Source: Crossiella sp. S99.2 (GTDB lineage Bacteria > Actinomycetota > Actinomycetes > Mycobacteriales > Pseudonocardiaceae). From it: 64,000 bases of DNA. Shown here piece after piece: positions 17,023 through 23,738 of the stretch (positions are counted from its first letter, which is position 1; the number at the start of each line of letters is the position of its first letter). Below the pieces are notes generated by a model, which did no database searches, was not told the DNA's origin, and worked only from the letters and a program-made list of their open reading frames with translations. The position numbers and the translations under genes were made by a program. The stretch spans positions 124,001-188,000 of the forward strand of contig NZ_JALMDK010000019.1 in assembly GCF_023094165.1 (NCBI RefSeq), read 5' to 3'.

Positions 17023-17799
17023 ATGAAGATCCTCGCCTGGCTCATCGCCGCGGTCGGCCTGGTCGCCACCTTCTTCTACATCCAGGAGGGCCTCACCGGT
17101 GCGGGCCCGATGCCCTGGCTCAACGGCTTCCTCGCCGGCCCGATCTGCGCCCTGACCGTGGTTCCGATGCTGTTCCGGGTCAGCTCGGCGCTGGAGAACT
17201 CCGGCTTCGGCGGGAAGATCCCGGCCGCCTACCGGGGTGCGCCGATCGGCATGGGCACGGTGGTCGCGTTGTCCCGCACCGGATTGTCCGTCAACGACCA
17301 GCCGCAGATGCTGATCACCCTGGATGTGGACACCCAGGACGGCCGGTCCTTCCGCGCCGTGGCCAAACAGATGGTGGACCTGATCGACATGCCCGCGGTG
17401 CAGCCCGGCAGCCTGCTGCCGGTGCGCTACCTGCCAGGGAACGACAAGGTCGTGCTGGCCACCGACGCGCCCCCGGCCGAACTCCAGCAGGTGCTCGACC
17501 AGATCCGCCTGGCCAAGGGCCTGGTGACCCCCCGGCAGCTGCAGATCGCCCAGCAGGGCCAGGAAACCCAGGCGGTGGTGCTGTCCATGGCCCCCACCGG
17601 CGAGATCCGCGGCAACCGTGCGGTGGTGTCCCTGGGCATGCGGGTGACCAGGCCGGACGGCAGCAGCTTCGACCTGGTGCAGGAGAAGACGCTCTCGCCG
17701 GAGATGGTCGCGCACGCCCAGCCGGGCGCGGTGGTCCGGGTGCGCTACCTGGCCCACGACGAGTCCGAGGTGGTCGTCCTGGTACCGGCCCAGTCATGA
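17023..17799 (+). CDS. Membrane protein with a tandemly duplicated beta domain
   Basis: The 258-residue protein starts with two membrane segments (about residues 2-20 and 30-52). Two copies of one domain follow, roughly residues 75-150 and 183-258. Both copies share the order 'VV..S.TG', 'V...DG.SF', 'PG...-VRYL' (GSLLPVRYLPGNDKVVL versus GAVVRVRYLAHDESEVVVL), which points to an internal duplication. A linker (LDQIRLAKGLVTPRQLQIAQQGQE) separates them. I do not recognise a characterised family. The stop overlaps the next start (ATGA). It is the middle gene of an operon of three envelope proteins. Confidence 0.65.
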   Translation: MKILAWLIAAVGLVATFFYIQEGLTGAGPMPWLNGFLAGPICALTVVPMLFRVSSALENSGFGGKIPAAYRGAPIGMGTVVALSRTGLSVNDQPQMLITLDVDTQDGRSFRAVAKQMVDLIDMPAVQPGSLLPVRYLPGNDKVVLATDAPPAELQQVLDQIRLAKGLVTPRQLQIAQQGQETQAVVLSMAPTGEIRGNRAVVSLGMRVTRPDGSSFDLVQEKTLSPEMVAHAQPGAVVRVRYLAHDESEVVVLVPAQS

Positions 17800-18248
17800 C
17801 GGCGCAGCAGGTCCTGACCCGGATCGCGGCCGGGCTGGTGACCGTCGGGGTGATCGTGCTGATCTTCAAGGGCTGCGCGGCCAATCTCCGGTCCAGCGGC
17901 GCCACCGTGTACGAGTTCTTCCGCGCCGTCGCGGTCAACTCCCCGACGGCCTGCCGGTTGCTCTCCGGCGCCGCCCTGACCAAGTTCCAGGCCAGGGCGA
18001 ACGCCGAGAGCTGCGAGCAGGCAGTGGCCAAGGTGTCCCGCGGGCTCAGCACACCCCAGTTCGAGCAGCTGCTCAAGGGCGAGGTCGACGTGCTGGAGTA
18101 CCACTCGGGGATCCGCCCGGACTTCAGCAGCCGGGTGGAGATCCACTTCGGCCCGAACCCGCTGGGGATGGAGGTCATCGTGCTGGCCGAGCACAACGGG
18201 CGAGAGACGATCAGCGACTGGGGCTGGGAAATCCGGGAACTGTCCTGA
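17796..18248 (+). CDS. Single-pass membrane/secreted protein with NTF2-like character
   Basis: The 150-residue protein has an N-terminal hydrophobic segment (about residues 9-27, IAAGLVTVGVIVLIFKGCA) and an external domain with one Cys pair candidate (PTACRLLSGAAL and AESCEQAVAKV). A beta-rich end follows (VEIHFGPNPLGMEVIVLAEHNG, ISDWGWEIREL). The arrangement of helices followed by strands suggests an NTF2-like fold of the kind found in small actinobacterial envelope proteins; this is tentative. ATG 17796 overlaps the preceding stop. It is the last gene before a strong intrinsic terminator. Confidence 0.65.
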   Translation: MTAQQVLTRIAAGLVTVGVIVLIFKGCAANLRSSGATVYEFFRAVAVNSPTACRLLSGAALTKFQARANAESCEQAVAKVSRGLSTPQFEQLLKGEVDVLEYHSGIRPDFSSRVEIHFGPNPLGMEVIVLAEHNGRETISDWGWEIRELS

Positions 18249-18257
18249 CCCCGAGGC

Positions 18258-18292
18258 AAGCGACCGGCGCGAGGGGTGCGCCGGTCGCTTTT
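18258..18292 (+). terminator. Intrinsic terminator of the membrane-protein operon
   Basis: A perfect 13-bp stem (AAGCGACCGGCGC at 18258-18270 with its complement at 18278-18290), a 7-base loop and a following TTTT run (18289-18292) begin 9 bp after the operon's last stop. This is an unusually clear rho-independent terminator for such GC-rich DNA. Confidence 0.9.
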
Positions 18293-18336
18293 GCATCTCT
18301 ACCGACCGTTCGGTAGGCGGCGGTGTCGGACGGCCG

Positions 18337-19122
18337 TCACTGGTGCGGGACGGGCACACCCGCCGCGCGCAGCCTGGCCTCGACGAGCCCGTTCAACCGG
18401 GCCCAGACCGTGGATTCCCGATCTTCGCGGTGGTGGTTGACCAGCCCGTACCGGGTGACAGCCTCGGGCGTGGACTGGACGCCAGCCGGTACCGCCAGAA
18501 GTTCGCGGTCGGCCAGCAGGTTCTCGGCCAGTGCGGCGGCCAGTTCCTCGATCCGCGGGTCGTCCGGATCCCAGGTCCGCGCGTCCCAGGCACGCTTGGT
18601 CAGGACGACGAACTCCGGGTCGTCGAGCCGGTGTTCGAGCTGGGTCAGGAAGAGGTCGAACAACTCCGGCGCCACCGCCCTGGCCAGCACCAGGGCCTCC
18701 CGCTGACCGACCACGTAGTCGGGATCGAAGCCCAGCTCGATGAGCCGGTCCAGGATCGCCAGCGCGCGGTCGGGCAGCAGCAGCCGGTCGCCCTCGGCGA
18801 GTCGGCGCAGGGTGTCGCGCCGGGCGGTCAGCGCGGCGATCTGCTCGGTGAGGCGCCGGTCGACGTCGCTGACCGCGGCGGTGAACTGCTCGGCGTCGGC
18901 GTCGAGCAGCGGCCCGGCCTCGGCCAGCGGCACCCCGGCGGTGGCCAGGATCCGGACCTGGACCAGCCGCAACAGGTCGGCCGAGCCGTACCGCCGGTAG
19001 CCGGAGCTGTCCCGTGGTGGTTCGGCGAGCAGCCCGTGCTGGTGGTAGTGCCGCAACGTCTTCACCGTGACCCCGGTGAAGGCCGCGGCCTGGCCGATCG
19101 TGACGCCGGTCGGAGGAGCCAT
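18337..19122 (-). CDS. MerR-family transcriptional regulator
   Basis: The 261-residue protein has a MerR winged-helix at the N-terminus (VTIGQAAAFTGVTVKTLRHYHQHGLL, residues 7-32, then RRYGSADLLRLVQVRILATAGVPL). A coiled-coil dimerisation helix follows (about 80-115, RRLTEQIAALTARRDTLRRLAEGD). A helical C-terminal domain of about 140 residues has no metal-binding Cys and is like the ligand-sensing domains of multidrug or TipA-type members. MerR activators distort a 19-bp spacer promoter; no such promoter was identified nearby. A serine hydrolase gene ends 34 bp upstream on the same strand. Confidence 0.85.
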   Translation of the reverse strand: MAPPTGVTIGQAAAFTGVTVKTLRHYHQHGLLAEPPRDSSGYRRYGSADLLRLVQVRILATAGVPLAEAGPLLDADAEQFTAAVSDVDRRLTEQIAALTARRDTLRRLAEGDRLLLPDRALAILDRLIELGFDPDYVVGQREALVLARAVAPELFDLFLTQLEHRLDDPEFVVLTKRAWDARTWDPDDPRIEELAAALAENLLADRELLAVPAGVQSTPEAVTRYGLVNHHREDRESTVWARLNGLVEARLRAAGVPVPHQ

Positions 19123-19156
19123 GCCGGACAGTGTGCGGCCCGCCCCAGGGTCAAGG

Positions 19157-20332
19157 TCAACCCGCCTGCCCGCCGCAGAACACCGCCTTGACCAGCCGGT
19201 CCAACGCCTTCGGGAACGCGGTCACCACATCGACCTCGGCGTCCCCACCGGTTATCGAGGCGGTCAGGGTCCGGCTGCCGTCGGGCGTGCTGTACAGCAG
19301 CGCCCCGTAGCCGACGGTGCTGCCGTTGTGGAAGAACAGCATGCCGCCGCAGTCCGGGCCCAGCTCCTGCACACGCAATCCCAGGCCAAAACCGTTGCTG
19401 TCCGGCGAGGTCCGGCGCATTTCGGCCAGCAGCGGGGCAGGCAGGAGTTTGCCGCTCTGCAGGGCGGCGAAGAACGTGTGCAGGTCCCGGGTGGTCGAGA
19501 TCAGGTCACCCGAGGCGAACAGCAGGGACGGATTCTGGCGGGTGACGTCGACCGTGTGTGCCTGGCCCGCATGCTGGTAGTGGTAGTAGCCGTGCGCGTG
19601 CGGCCCGGGGATCCCCGGCCCGGCGCCCGGCGCCACGGTGCTGTCCAGGCGGAGTGGACGCAGGATCCGCCGCTGCAGCTCCTCGGCGAACGAGCGGCCG
19701 GTGACCTGCTCGATCAGCAGCGCGGCCAGCGCGTAGGCGGTGTTGGAGTAGCTCCAGCCCGTGCCCGGTGCGAACCTCGCCGGTTTGGCCAGCGCGAACC
19801 GCACCAGTTCGTCCGGCTGGTAGGTGCGGAACCGGTTGTCCACCCAGTCCTGGCCGGTGGAGGGCAGTCCCGGCACGACCGTCCCGTCCGGGTCGACCTC
19901 GCCGGTGTGGTTGAAGATCCCGCTGGTGTGCGCCAGCAACATCCGCACCGTGATCCGCCGGTCCAGGGCGAACCGCGGCAGGTGGTCGGCCGCGGGGGAA
20001 TCCAGGCCGATCCGGCCCTCCGCCACCAGTTGCAGCACCATGGTCGCGACGAAGGTCTTGGTATTGCTGCCGATCCGGAACCTGCCGTCCGTCGGCGGCT
20101 TCGCGGTCCCACCCAGTTCGCGCACCCCGGCGCTGCCCGTCCACTCGCCACGCTGATCGCGCACGCGCACCTGCATCCCGGCGAATCCGATGTCAACGAA
20201 CGCCTGCACAGCCTGCTGCAAGGCTGGGCGATCCGGCCGGGCAGCGGCCTCGGGAGCGGCCCCGGCCAGCAACGCGACAGTCAGCGCCGTGGCCCCTGCT
20301 CGCCGCAACGACTGCGGCTTGTTGTGTGTCAT
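19157..20332 (-). CDS. Secreted serine hydrolase (class C beta-lactamase / D,D-peptidase fold)
   Basis: This is a 391-residue protein with a signal peptide (residues 1 to about 31, basic SLRRAG, then TALTVALLAGA). The serine penicillin-recognising fold shows its motifs: SNTK at 89-92 (nucleophile Ser89, Lys92), YSN at 195-197, and a third motif HNGSTVGYG in place of KTG. This HxG form is typical of D-aminopeptidase/esterase-like S12 family members rather than clinical beta-lactamases. It acts outside the cell on peptidoglycan fragments, D-amino-acid peptides or esters. It lies upstream of the merR gene on the same strand and downstream of a palindromic repeat. Confidence 0.85.
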   Translation of the reverse strand: MTHNKPQSLRRAGATALTVALLAGAAPEAAARPDRPALQQAVQAFVDIGFAGMQVRVRDQRGEWTGSAGVRELGGTAKPPTDGRFRIGSNTKTFVATMVLQLVAEGRIGLDSPAADHLPRFALDRRITVRMLLAHTSGIFNHTGEVDPDGTVVPGLPSTGQDWVDNRFRTYQPDELVRFALAKPARFAPGTGWSYSNTAYALAALLIEQVTGRSFAEELQRRILRPLRLDSTVAPGAGPGIPGPHAHGYYHYQHAGQAHTVDVTRQNPSLLFASGDLISTTRDLHTFFAALQSGKLLPAPLLAEMRRTSPDSNGFGLGLRVQELGPDCGGMLFFHNGSTVGYGALLYSTPDGSRTLTASITGGDAEVDVVTAFPKALDRLVKAVFCGGQAG

Positions 20333-20415
20333 GCGGCCAGGCTGCAGCCCGCCCTCGGGGCGGGGTCAACGACTCCGTCGGCGATGTCGCCCCGGCATGC
20401 CGATCTTCCGGCGAG

Positions 20416-20468
20416 TTGGGCCAACTGGTACGTCGGTTTGGCTCAAGTGGGCGTACCAGTTGGCCCAA
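20416..20468. repeat. Palindromic repeat element, copy C
   Basis: A perfect 17-bp inverted repeat has arms TTGGGCCAACTGGTACG at 20416-20432 and CGTACCAGTTGGCCCAA at 20452-20468. The 19-bp loop holds another degenerate core (TTTGGCTCAAG). It lies between two genes on the same strand and runs into the 3' end of the tetR gene, supplying that gene's final codons and stop. Confidence 0.85.
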
Positions 20469-21093
20469 GTGGTGCGTGGGTGCGGGTCATGTCGTCGACG
20501 CGACGCAGAAACGTCCCTACCAACCGGTCGGTGAACTGCTCGTCGATCGGGCTGCCGGTGACCAGCACGCGGTAGTAGATCGGCCCCACGAGCTGATCGA
20601 CCTCCGCCGCCACGTCGAGGTCGGCCGGCACCTGTCCACGGTGGACGGCCCGCTCGATCGCCAGCCGGTCGCGGTCGTGTTGCTCGTCGAGGAATCGCGC
20701 CCGCAGCACCGCGGCGAACCCGGGGTCGTGCTGGGCGTGGCCGAGCAGGGCGCGCAGCACGGCGCCCGCGTCCGACCGGGTCAGGAAGTGCGTCAGGCGC
20801 CGCAGGTAGTCCCGCAGGTCGGGGCCGAGGTCGCCGTGATCCGGCACGACCAGGTCTTCGGCCGCGTCCTGCAGGAAGGCGTCGAGCAGGATGTCCGTTT
20901 TCGTGCTCCACCAGCGGTAGATGGTCTGTTTCGCCACCCCGGCGCTCGCGGCGATGGCCTCGACGGTGACTCCGGCGAATCCCTTCTCCACCAGCAGATC
21001 ATCGGCGGCCTCCAGGACCGCGAGCCGTGCCTGCTCACTGCGCCCGTGCCGATTGCCGCGATGGCGCGGTGCCGCCACGTCGTTCGATTTCAT
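20443..21093 (-). CDS. TetR-family repressor
   Basis: The 216-residue protein has an N-terminal TetR helix-turn-helix (ARLAVLEAADDLLVEKGFAGVTVEAIAASAGVAKQTIYRWW, about residues 22-62) and a helical ligand-binding domain of the TetR_C_11-like class. ATG 21093 has an overlapping GGAGGT ribosome-binding site; a GTG two codons upstream is less likely. The last residues (LGPTGTPT) are encoded by palindromic repeat copy C, so the natural C-terminus has apparently been replaced or extended by the repeat. The gene is divergent from a methyltransferase gene with a 32-bp palindrome between them, its probable operator. Confidence 0.9.
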   Translation of the reverse strand: MKSNDVAAPRHRGNRHGRSEQARLAVLEAADDLLVEKGFAGVTVEAIAASAGVAKQTIYRWWSTKTDILLDAFLQDAAEDLVVPDHGDLGPDLRDYLRRLTHFLTRSDAGAVLRALLGHAQHDPGFAAVLRARFLDEQHDRDRLAIERAVHRGQVPADLDVAAEVDQLVGPIYYRVLVTGSPIDEQFTDRLVGTFLRRVDDMTRTHAPLGPTGTPT

Positions 21094-21128
21094 CGCCACC
21101 TCCGCGGCTGAGGGTACGACAATATTGC

Positions 21129-21160
21129 CTAGACTAGACGCACCGTTGCGTCTACTCTAG
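21129..21160. promoter_or_regulatory. TetR operator overlapping the methyltransferase promoter
   Basis: A 32-bp palindrome has arms CTAGAcTAGACGCA and TGCGTCTAcTCTAG around CCGT, perfect except the lowercase position. It sits 35 bp from the tetR start and 5 bp from the methyltransferase ATG. TACTCT (21153-21158) lies 7 bp before that ATG, fitting a -10 box of a leaderless transcript, so a bound repressor would block it. Confidence 0.85.
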
Positions 21161-21165
21161 CCGAC

Positions 21166-21816
21166 ATGACGCATTCCAGCACTCTCGAAGACCCCAGGGT
21201 CAGTGCCGCGCTGACCCGCATGTTCGCCGCGGCCGACCAGGACGAGACCCGCCTCCCGCCGTCCTGGCGCACCGACTTCGCCGCGGCCACGCCGCAGGAG
21301 CAGGCCGATGCCGCGGCGGAGATCTTCATGCCGATCTCGGCCCAGGGCGGCAGGCTGCTCTACAACCTGATCCGCGCCATCCGGCCCGCCACCGTGGTCG
21401 AATTCGGCACCTCATTCGGGATTTCCACCCTCTACCTGGCCGCCGCGGTCCGCGACAACGGCGCCGGCCAGGTCATCACCACCGAACTCAGCGCGGCCAA
21501 GGCCGAGGCCGCCAGCCGCACCTTCACCGAGTCCGGCCTGGCCGACCTGATCACGATCCGGCTCGGTGACGCCCGGGACACCCTCGCCGAGGACACCCCG
21601 GTCGACTTCCTCCTGCTCGACGGCTGGAAAAACCTGTGCCTGCCAGTGCTCAAGCTCCTGGAACCCCGACTGGCCCCAGGCACCCTGGTGGTGGCCGACG
21701 ACGTCGACCTGGCTGATTTGCAGCCCTATCTCGACTACGTCCGCGACCCGGGAAACGGCTACCAGAGCGTCACTTTCCCGGTCGAGGACGGTATGGAGAT
21801 CAGCTGTCGGCTGTGA
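21166..21816 (+). CDS. Class I SAM-dependent O-methyltransferase
   Basis: The 216-residue protein contains the Rossmann methyltransferase motifs VVEFGTSFGISTLYLA (SAM motif I, about residues 67-82), VITTELSAAKAEAA (motif II acidic residue), and VDFLLLDGWKNLCLPVLKLLEPRL (motif IV/V). This matches small caffeoyl-CoA/catechol-type O-methyltransferases, which are usually metal dependent and modify small phenolic substrates. There is no room for a ribosome-binding site after the operator, so translation is probably leaderless. It is presumably repressed by the divergent TetR and induced by that regulator's ligand, perhaps the compound it methylates. The 3' end overlaps the opposite-strand histidine kinase gene by 17 bp. 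Confidence 0.85.
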   Translation: MTHSSTLEDPRVSAALTRMFAAADQDETRLPPSWRTDFAAATPQEQADAAAEIFMPISAQGGRLLYNLIRAIRPATVVEFGTSFGISTLYLAAAVRDNGAGQVITTELSAAKAEAASRTFTESGLADLITIRLGDARDTLAEDTPVDFLLLDGWKNLCLPVLKLLEPRLAPGTLVVADDVDLADLQPYLDYVRDPGNGYQSVTFPVEDGMEISCRL

Positions 21817-22954
21817 TCGCGGGCAGTACCAGCGACACGGTCAGGCCGCCGCCGGGCCTCGGCTCGGCGGTGACCCGGCCGCCGTGGGCGTGCGCCACCG
21901 AGCGGACGATCGACAGGCCCAGTCCGCTGCCGCGCCGGGAGTCGATCCGGTCGCCGCCGAGTCGGCGGAACGGCTCGAACAGCCGGGGCAGGTCCTCGGT
22001 GGTGATCACGGCGCCGGAGTTGGTGACCGAGATCGTCCCCGGCGGGCCGGTTTCCACACGCACCCAGCCGTCCTCGGCGAGGTTGTGCCGGATGCCGTTC
22101 TCGACCAGGTTCTGCACGGCCCGTTCCAGCAGCACCGGGTCGCCGTGCACCGGTGTCGCCGCCAGGCTGGACCGGATCGTCACCCCGGCCGCCGCCGCCT
22201 CGGCCCCCGTCTGGTCGGTGACCCGGCGGGCGAGGTCGGCGAGGTCGACCGGCTCGGTGACCGGCGGCTCGTTCTCGCTGTGCGCCAGGGTGAGCAGTCC
22301 CTCCAGAAGTCGTTCGTGCCGTTCGTTGATCAGCAGCAGCGAGTCGCCGAGCTTGCGCAGCTCGGGTGGGGAGTCCTTGCGCCGCATGGCCACCTCGACC
22401 AGCGTTCGTTGCGTGGTCAGCGGGGTGCGCAGTTCGTGTGAGGCGTTGGCGACGAACCGGCGCTGCCCGTCGAAGGCGCGGTCCAGCCGGTCGAGCATGG
22501 TGTCGAAGGTGTCGGCCAGCTCCTTGATCTCATCGGCCGGGCCGTCCAGCGCGATGCGCTCGTGCAGGCTGCGGTCGGCCACCCGGCGCGCGGTGTCGGT
22601 GATCCGCCGCAGCGGCCGCAGCGCCCGTCCGCCGAGCGACCACACCAGCAGCACGGTGGCGGAGCCGACCACGGCGAAGGCGATCGTTCCCTGCAACAGC
22701 AGGGAGTCCAGGGTCGCCGAGCGGAACTGCTCCTGCAGCGCGCTGATCTGGTCCAATGAGGTATCCGGCGGCACGGGGACGGCGAGCCCGAAGATCGGGT
22801 CCTGATCGTCCCGCGTCATCATTGTCTGCGCGGTCGAGCCCAGCACGCGGTCGAGGCTGTTGGCGACCAGCAGGTAGATGAGGCCGAGCAGCGCCGCGCT
22901 CGCGCCCAGGACCACCACCCCGCACAGCACGGTCAGCCGGGTGCGGAAGGTCAT
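21800..22954 (-). CDS. Membrane sensor histidine kinase
   Basis: The 384-residue kinase has two membrane segments (about residues 8-31 and 86-107) enclosing a 54-residue external loop. A HAMP linker follows (about 108-160), then the phospho-acceptor helix NASHELRTPLT with His173 and the ATPase domain (NLVENGIRHN N-box, RLFEPFRR F-box, RGSGLGLSIVR G-box). It autophosphorylates and passes phosphate to the response regulator encoded just upstream, with which it overlaps by four bases (ATGA). The external loop is short and has no recognised sensor fold. The likely output is the divergent secreted subtilisin. Confidence 0.9.
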   Translation of the reverse strand: MTFRTRLTVLCGVVVLGASAALLGLIYLLVANSLDRVLGSTAQTMMTRDDQDPIFGLAVPVPPDTSLDQISALQEQFRSATLDSLLLQGTIAFAVVGSATVLLVWSLGGRALRPLRRITDTARRVADRSLHERIALDGPADEIKELADTFDTMLDRLDRAFDGQRRFVANASHELRTPLTTQRTLVEVAMRRKDSPPELRKLGDSLLLINERHERLLEGLLTLAHSENEPPVTEPVDLADLARRVTDQTGAEAAAAGVTIRSSLAATPVHGDPVLLERAVQNLVENGIRHNLAEDGWVRVETGPPGTISVTNSGAVITTEDLPRLFEPFRRLGGDRIDSRRGSGLGLSIVRSVAHAHGGRVTAEPRPGGGLTVSLVLPAITADS

Positions 22955-23607
22955 GGGATCCGGTATCCCGCGCCGGGCACGGTCTCGATCACCGGCGGGT
23001 CACCCAGTTTGCGCCGCAGCTTCATCACCGTCATCGGCACCACGTTGGTGAACGGGTCGATGTGCTCGTCCCAGGCCCGGTCGAGCAGTTCCTCGGCGGA
23101 GACCGGCATCCCGTCGGCCCGCAACAGCTCCTCCAGCACGGCGAACTCCTTGCGGGACAGCGGGATCAGCGCACCGTCCCGATGGGTTTCCAGGCGTCCG
23201 GGGTCCAGGCGGATCCCGGCGCGGCTCAGCACCGGTGGCGCGGCGGGCCGGGCCCGCCGGCCGAGCGCGCGCACCCTGGCCACCAGCTCGGCGAACACGA
23301 ACGGCTTCGGCAGGTAGTCATCGGCGCCGAGGCCAAGGCCGGCGACCCGGTCGAGCACCGAACCCGCGGCGGTGAGCAGCAGAACCCGGGTCGCCGCAAC
23401 GGAATCGACGATCGCGCGGCACACCTCGTCGCCGTGCACCACCGGCAGGTCCCGGTCGAGGACCACGACGTCGTAGGCGTGCACCCCGATCCGCTCCAGG
23501 GCCGAGCCGCCGTCGTGCACCACGTCCACGGCCAGCGCTTCCTCGCGCAGTCCCTCCGCGATGGCCTCGGCCAGCACCCGTTCGTCCTCGACGAGCAACA
23601 CCCGCAT
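22951..23607 (-). CDS. OmpR/PhoB-family response regulator
   Basis: The 218-residue protein has a receiver domain with acidic pocket E7/D8, phospho-acceptor Asp51 (VVVLDRDLP), and Lys101 (DYLPKPF). A winged-helix DNA-binding domain begins at about residue 128 (LETHRDGALIPLSRKEFAVLEELL; NVVPMTVMKLRRKL; GAGYRIP). The ATG at 23607 starts the receiver strand directly. It is cotranscribed with the kinase gene. The 131-bp gap to the divergent subtilisin gene contains an 11-bp-spaced direct repeat suited to this DNA-binding family. Confidence 0.9.
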   Translation of the reverse strand: MRVLLVEDERVLAEAIAEGLREEALAVDVVHDGGSALERIGVHAYDVVVLDRDLPVVHGDEVCRAIVDSVAATRVLLLTAAGSVLDRVAGLGLGADDYLPKPFVFAELVARVRALGRRARPAAPPVLSRAGIRLDPGRLETHRDGALIPLSRKEFAVLEELLRADGMPVSAEELLDRAWDEHIDPFTNVVPMTVMKLRRKLGDPPVIETVPGAGYRIP

Positions 23608-23668
23608 GCGGCCTCCCAACCCGTTCGACCTGAGCATAGGGGCGGCCGGCGGAAACCGAGAGCGGTGG

Positions 23669-23684
23669 TTATCCCGGATTTATC
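23669..23684. promoter_or_regulatory. Candidate response-regulator binding site
   Basis: Direct repeat TTATC-CCGGAT-TTATC has 11-bp spacing between half sites, the spacing bound by OmpR/PhoB-type dimers. It lies 55 bp upstream of the subtilisin start in the divergent gap, and is AT-richer than its surroundings. Confidence 0.5.
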
Positions 23685-23738
23685 GACCGTGGTGCTTGAT
23701 GTGCCCATCATCGTCTGCTCGGAGAGCTGGAGGCATTC

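Noticed and set aside
19157..20332. True AmpC-type beta-lactamase resistance gene
   Set aside because: The third motif is HNG rather than KTG and there is no ampR-like regulator; a peptidase or esterase of the same fold is likelier.
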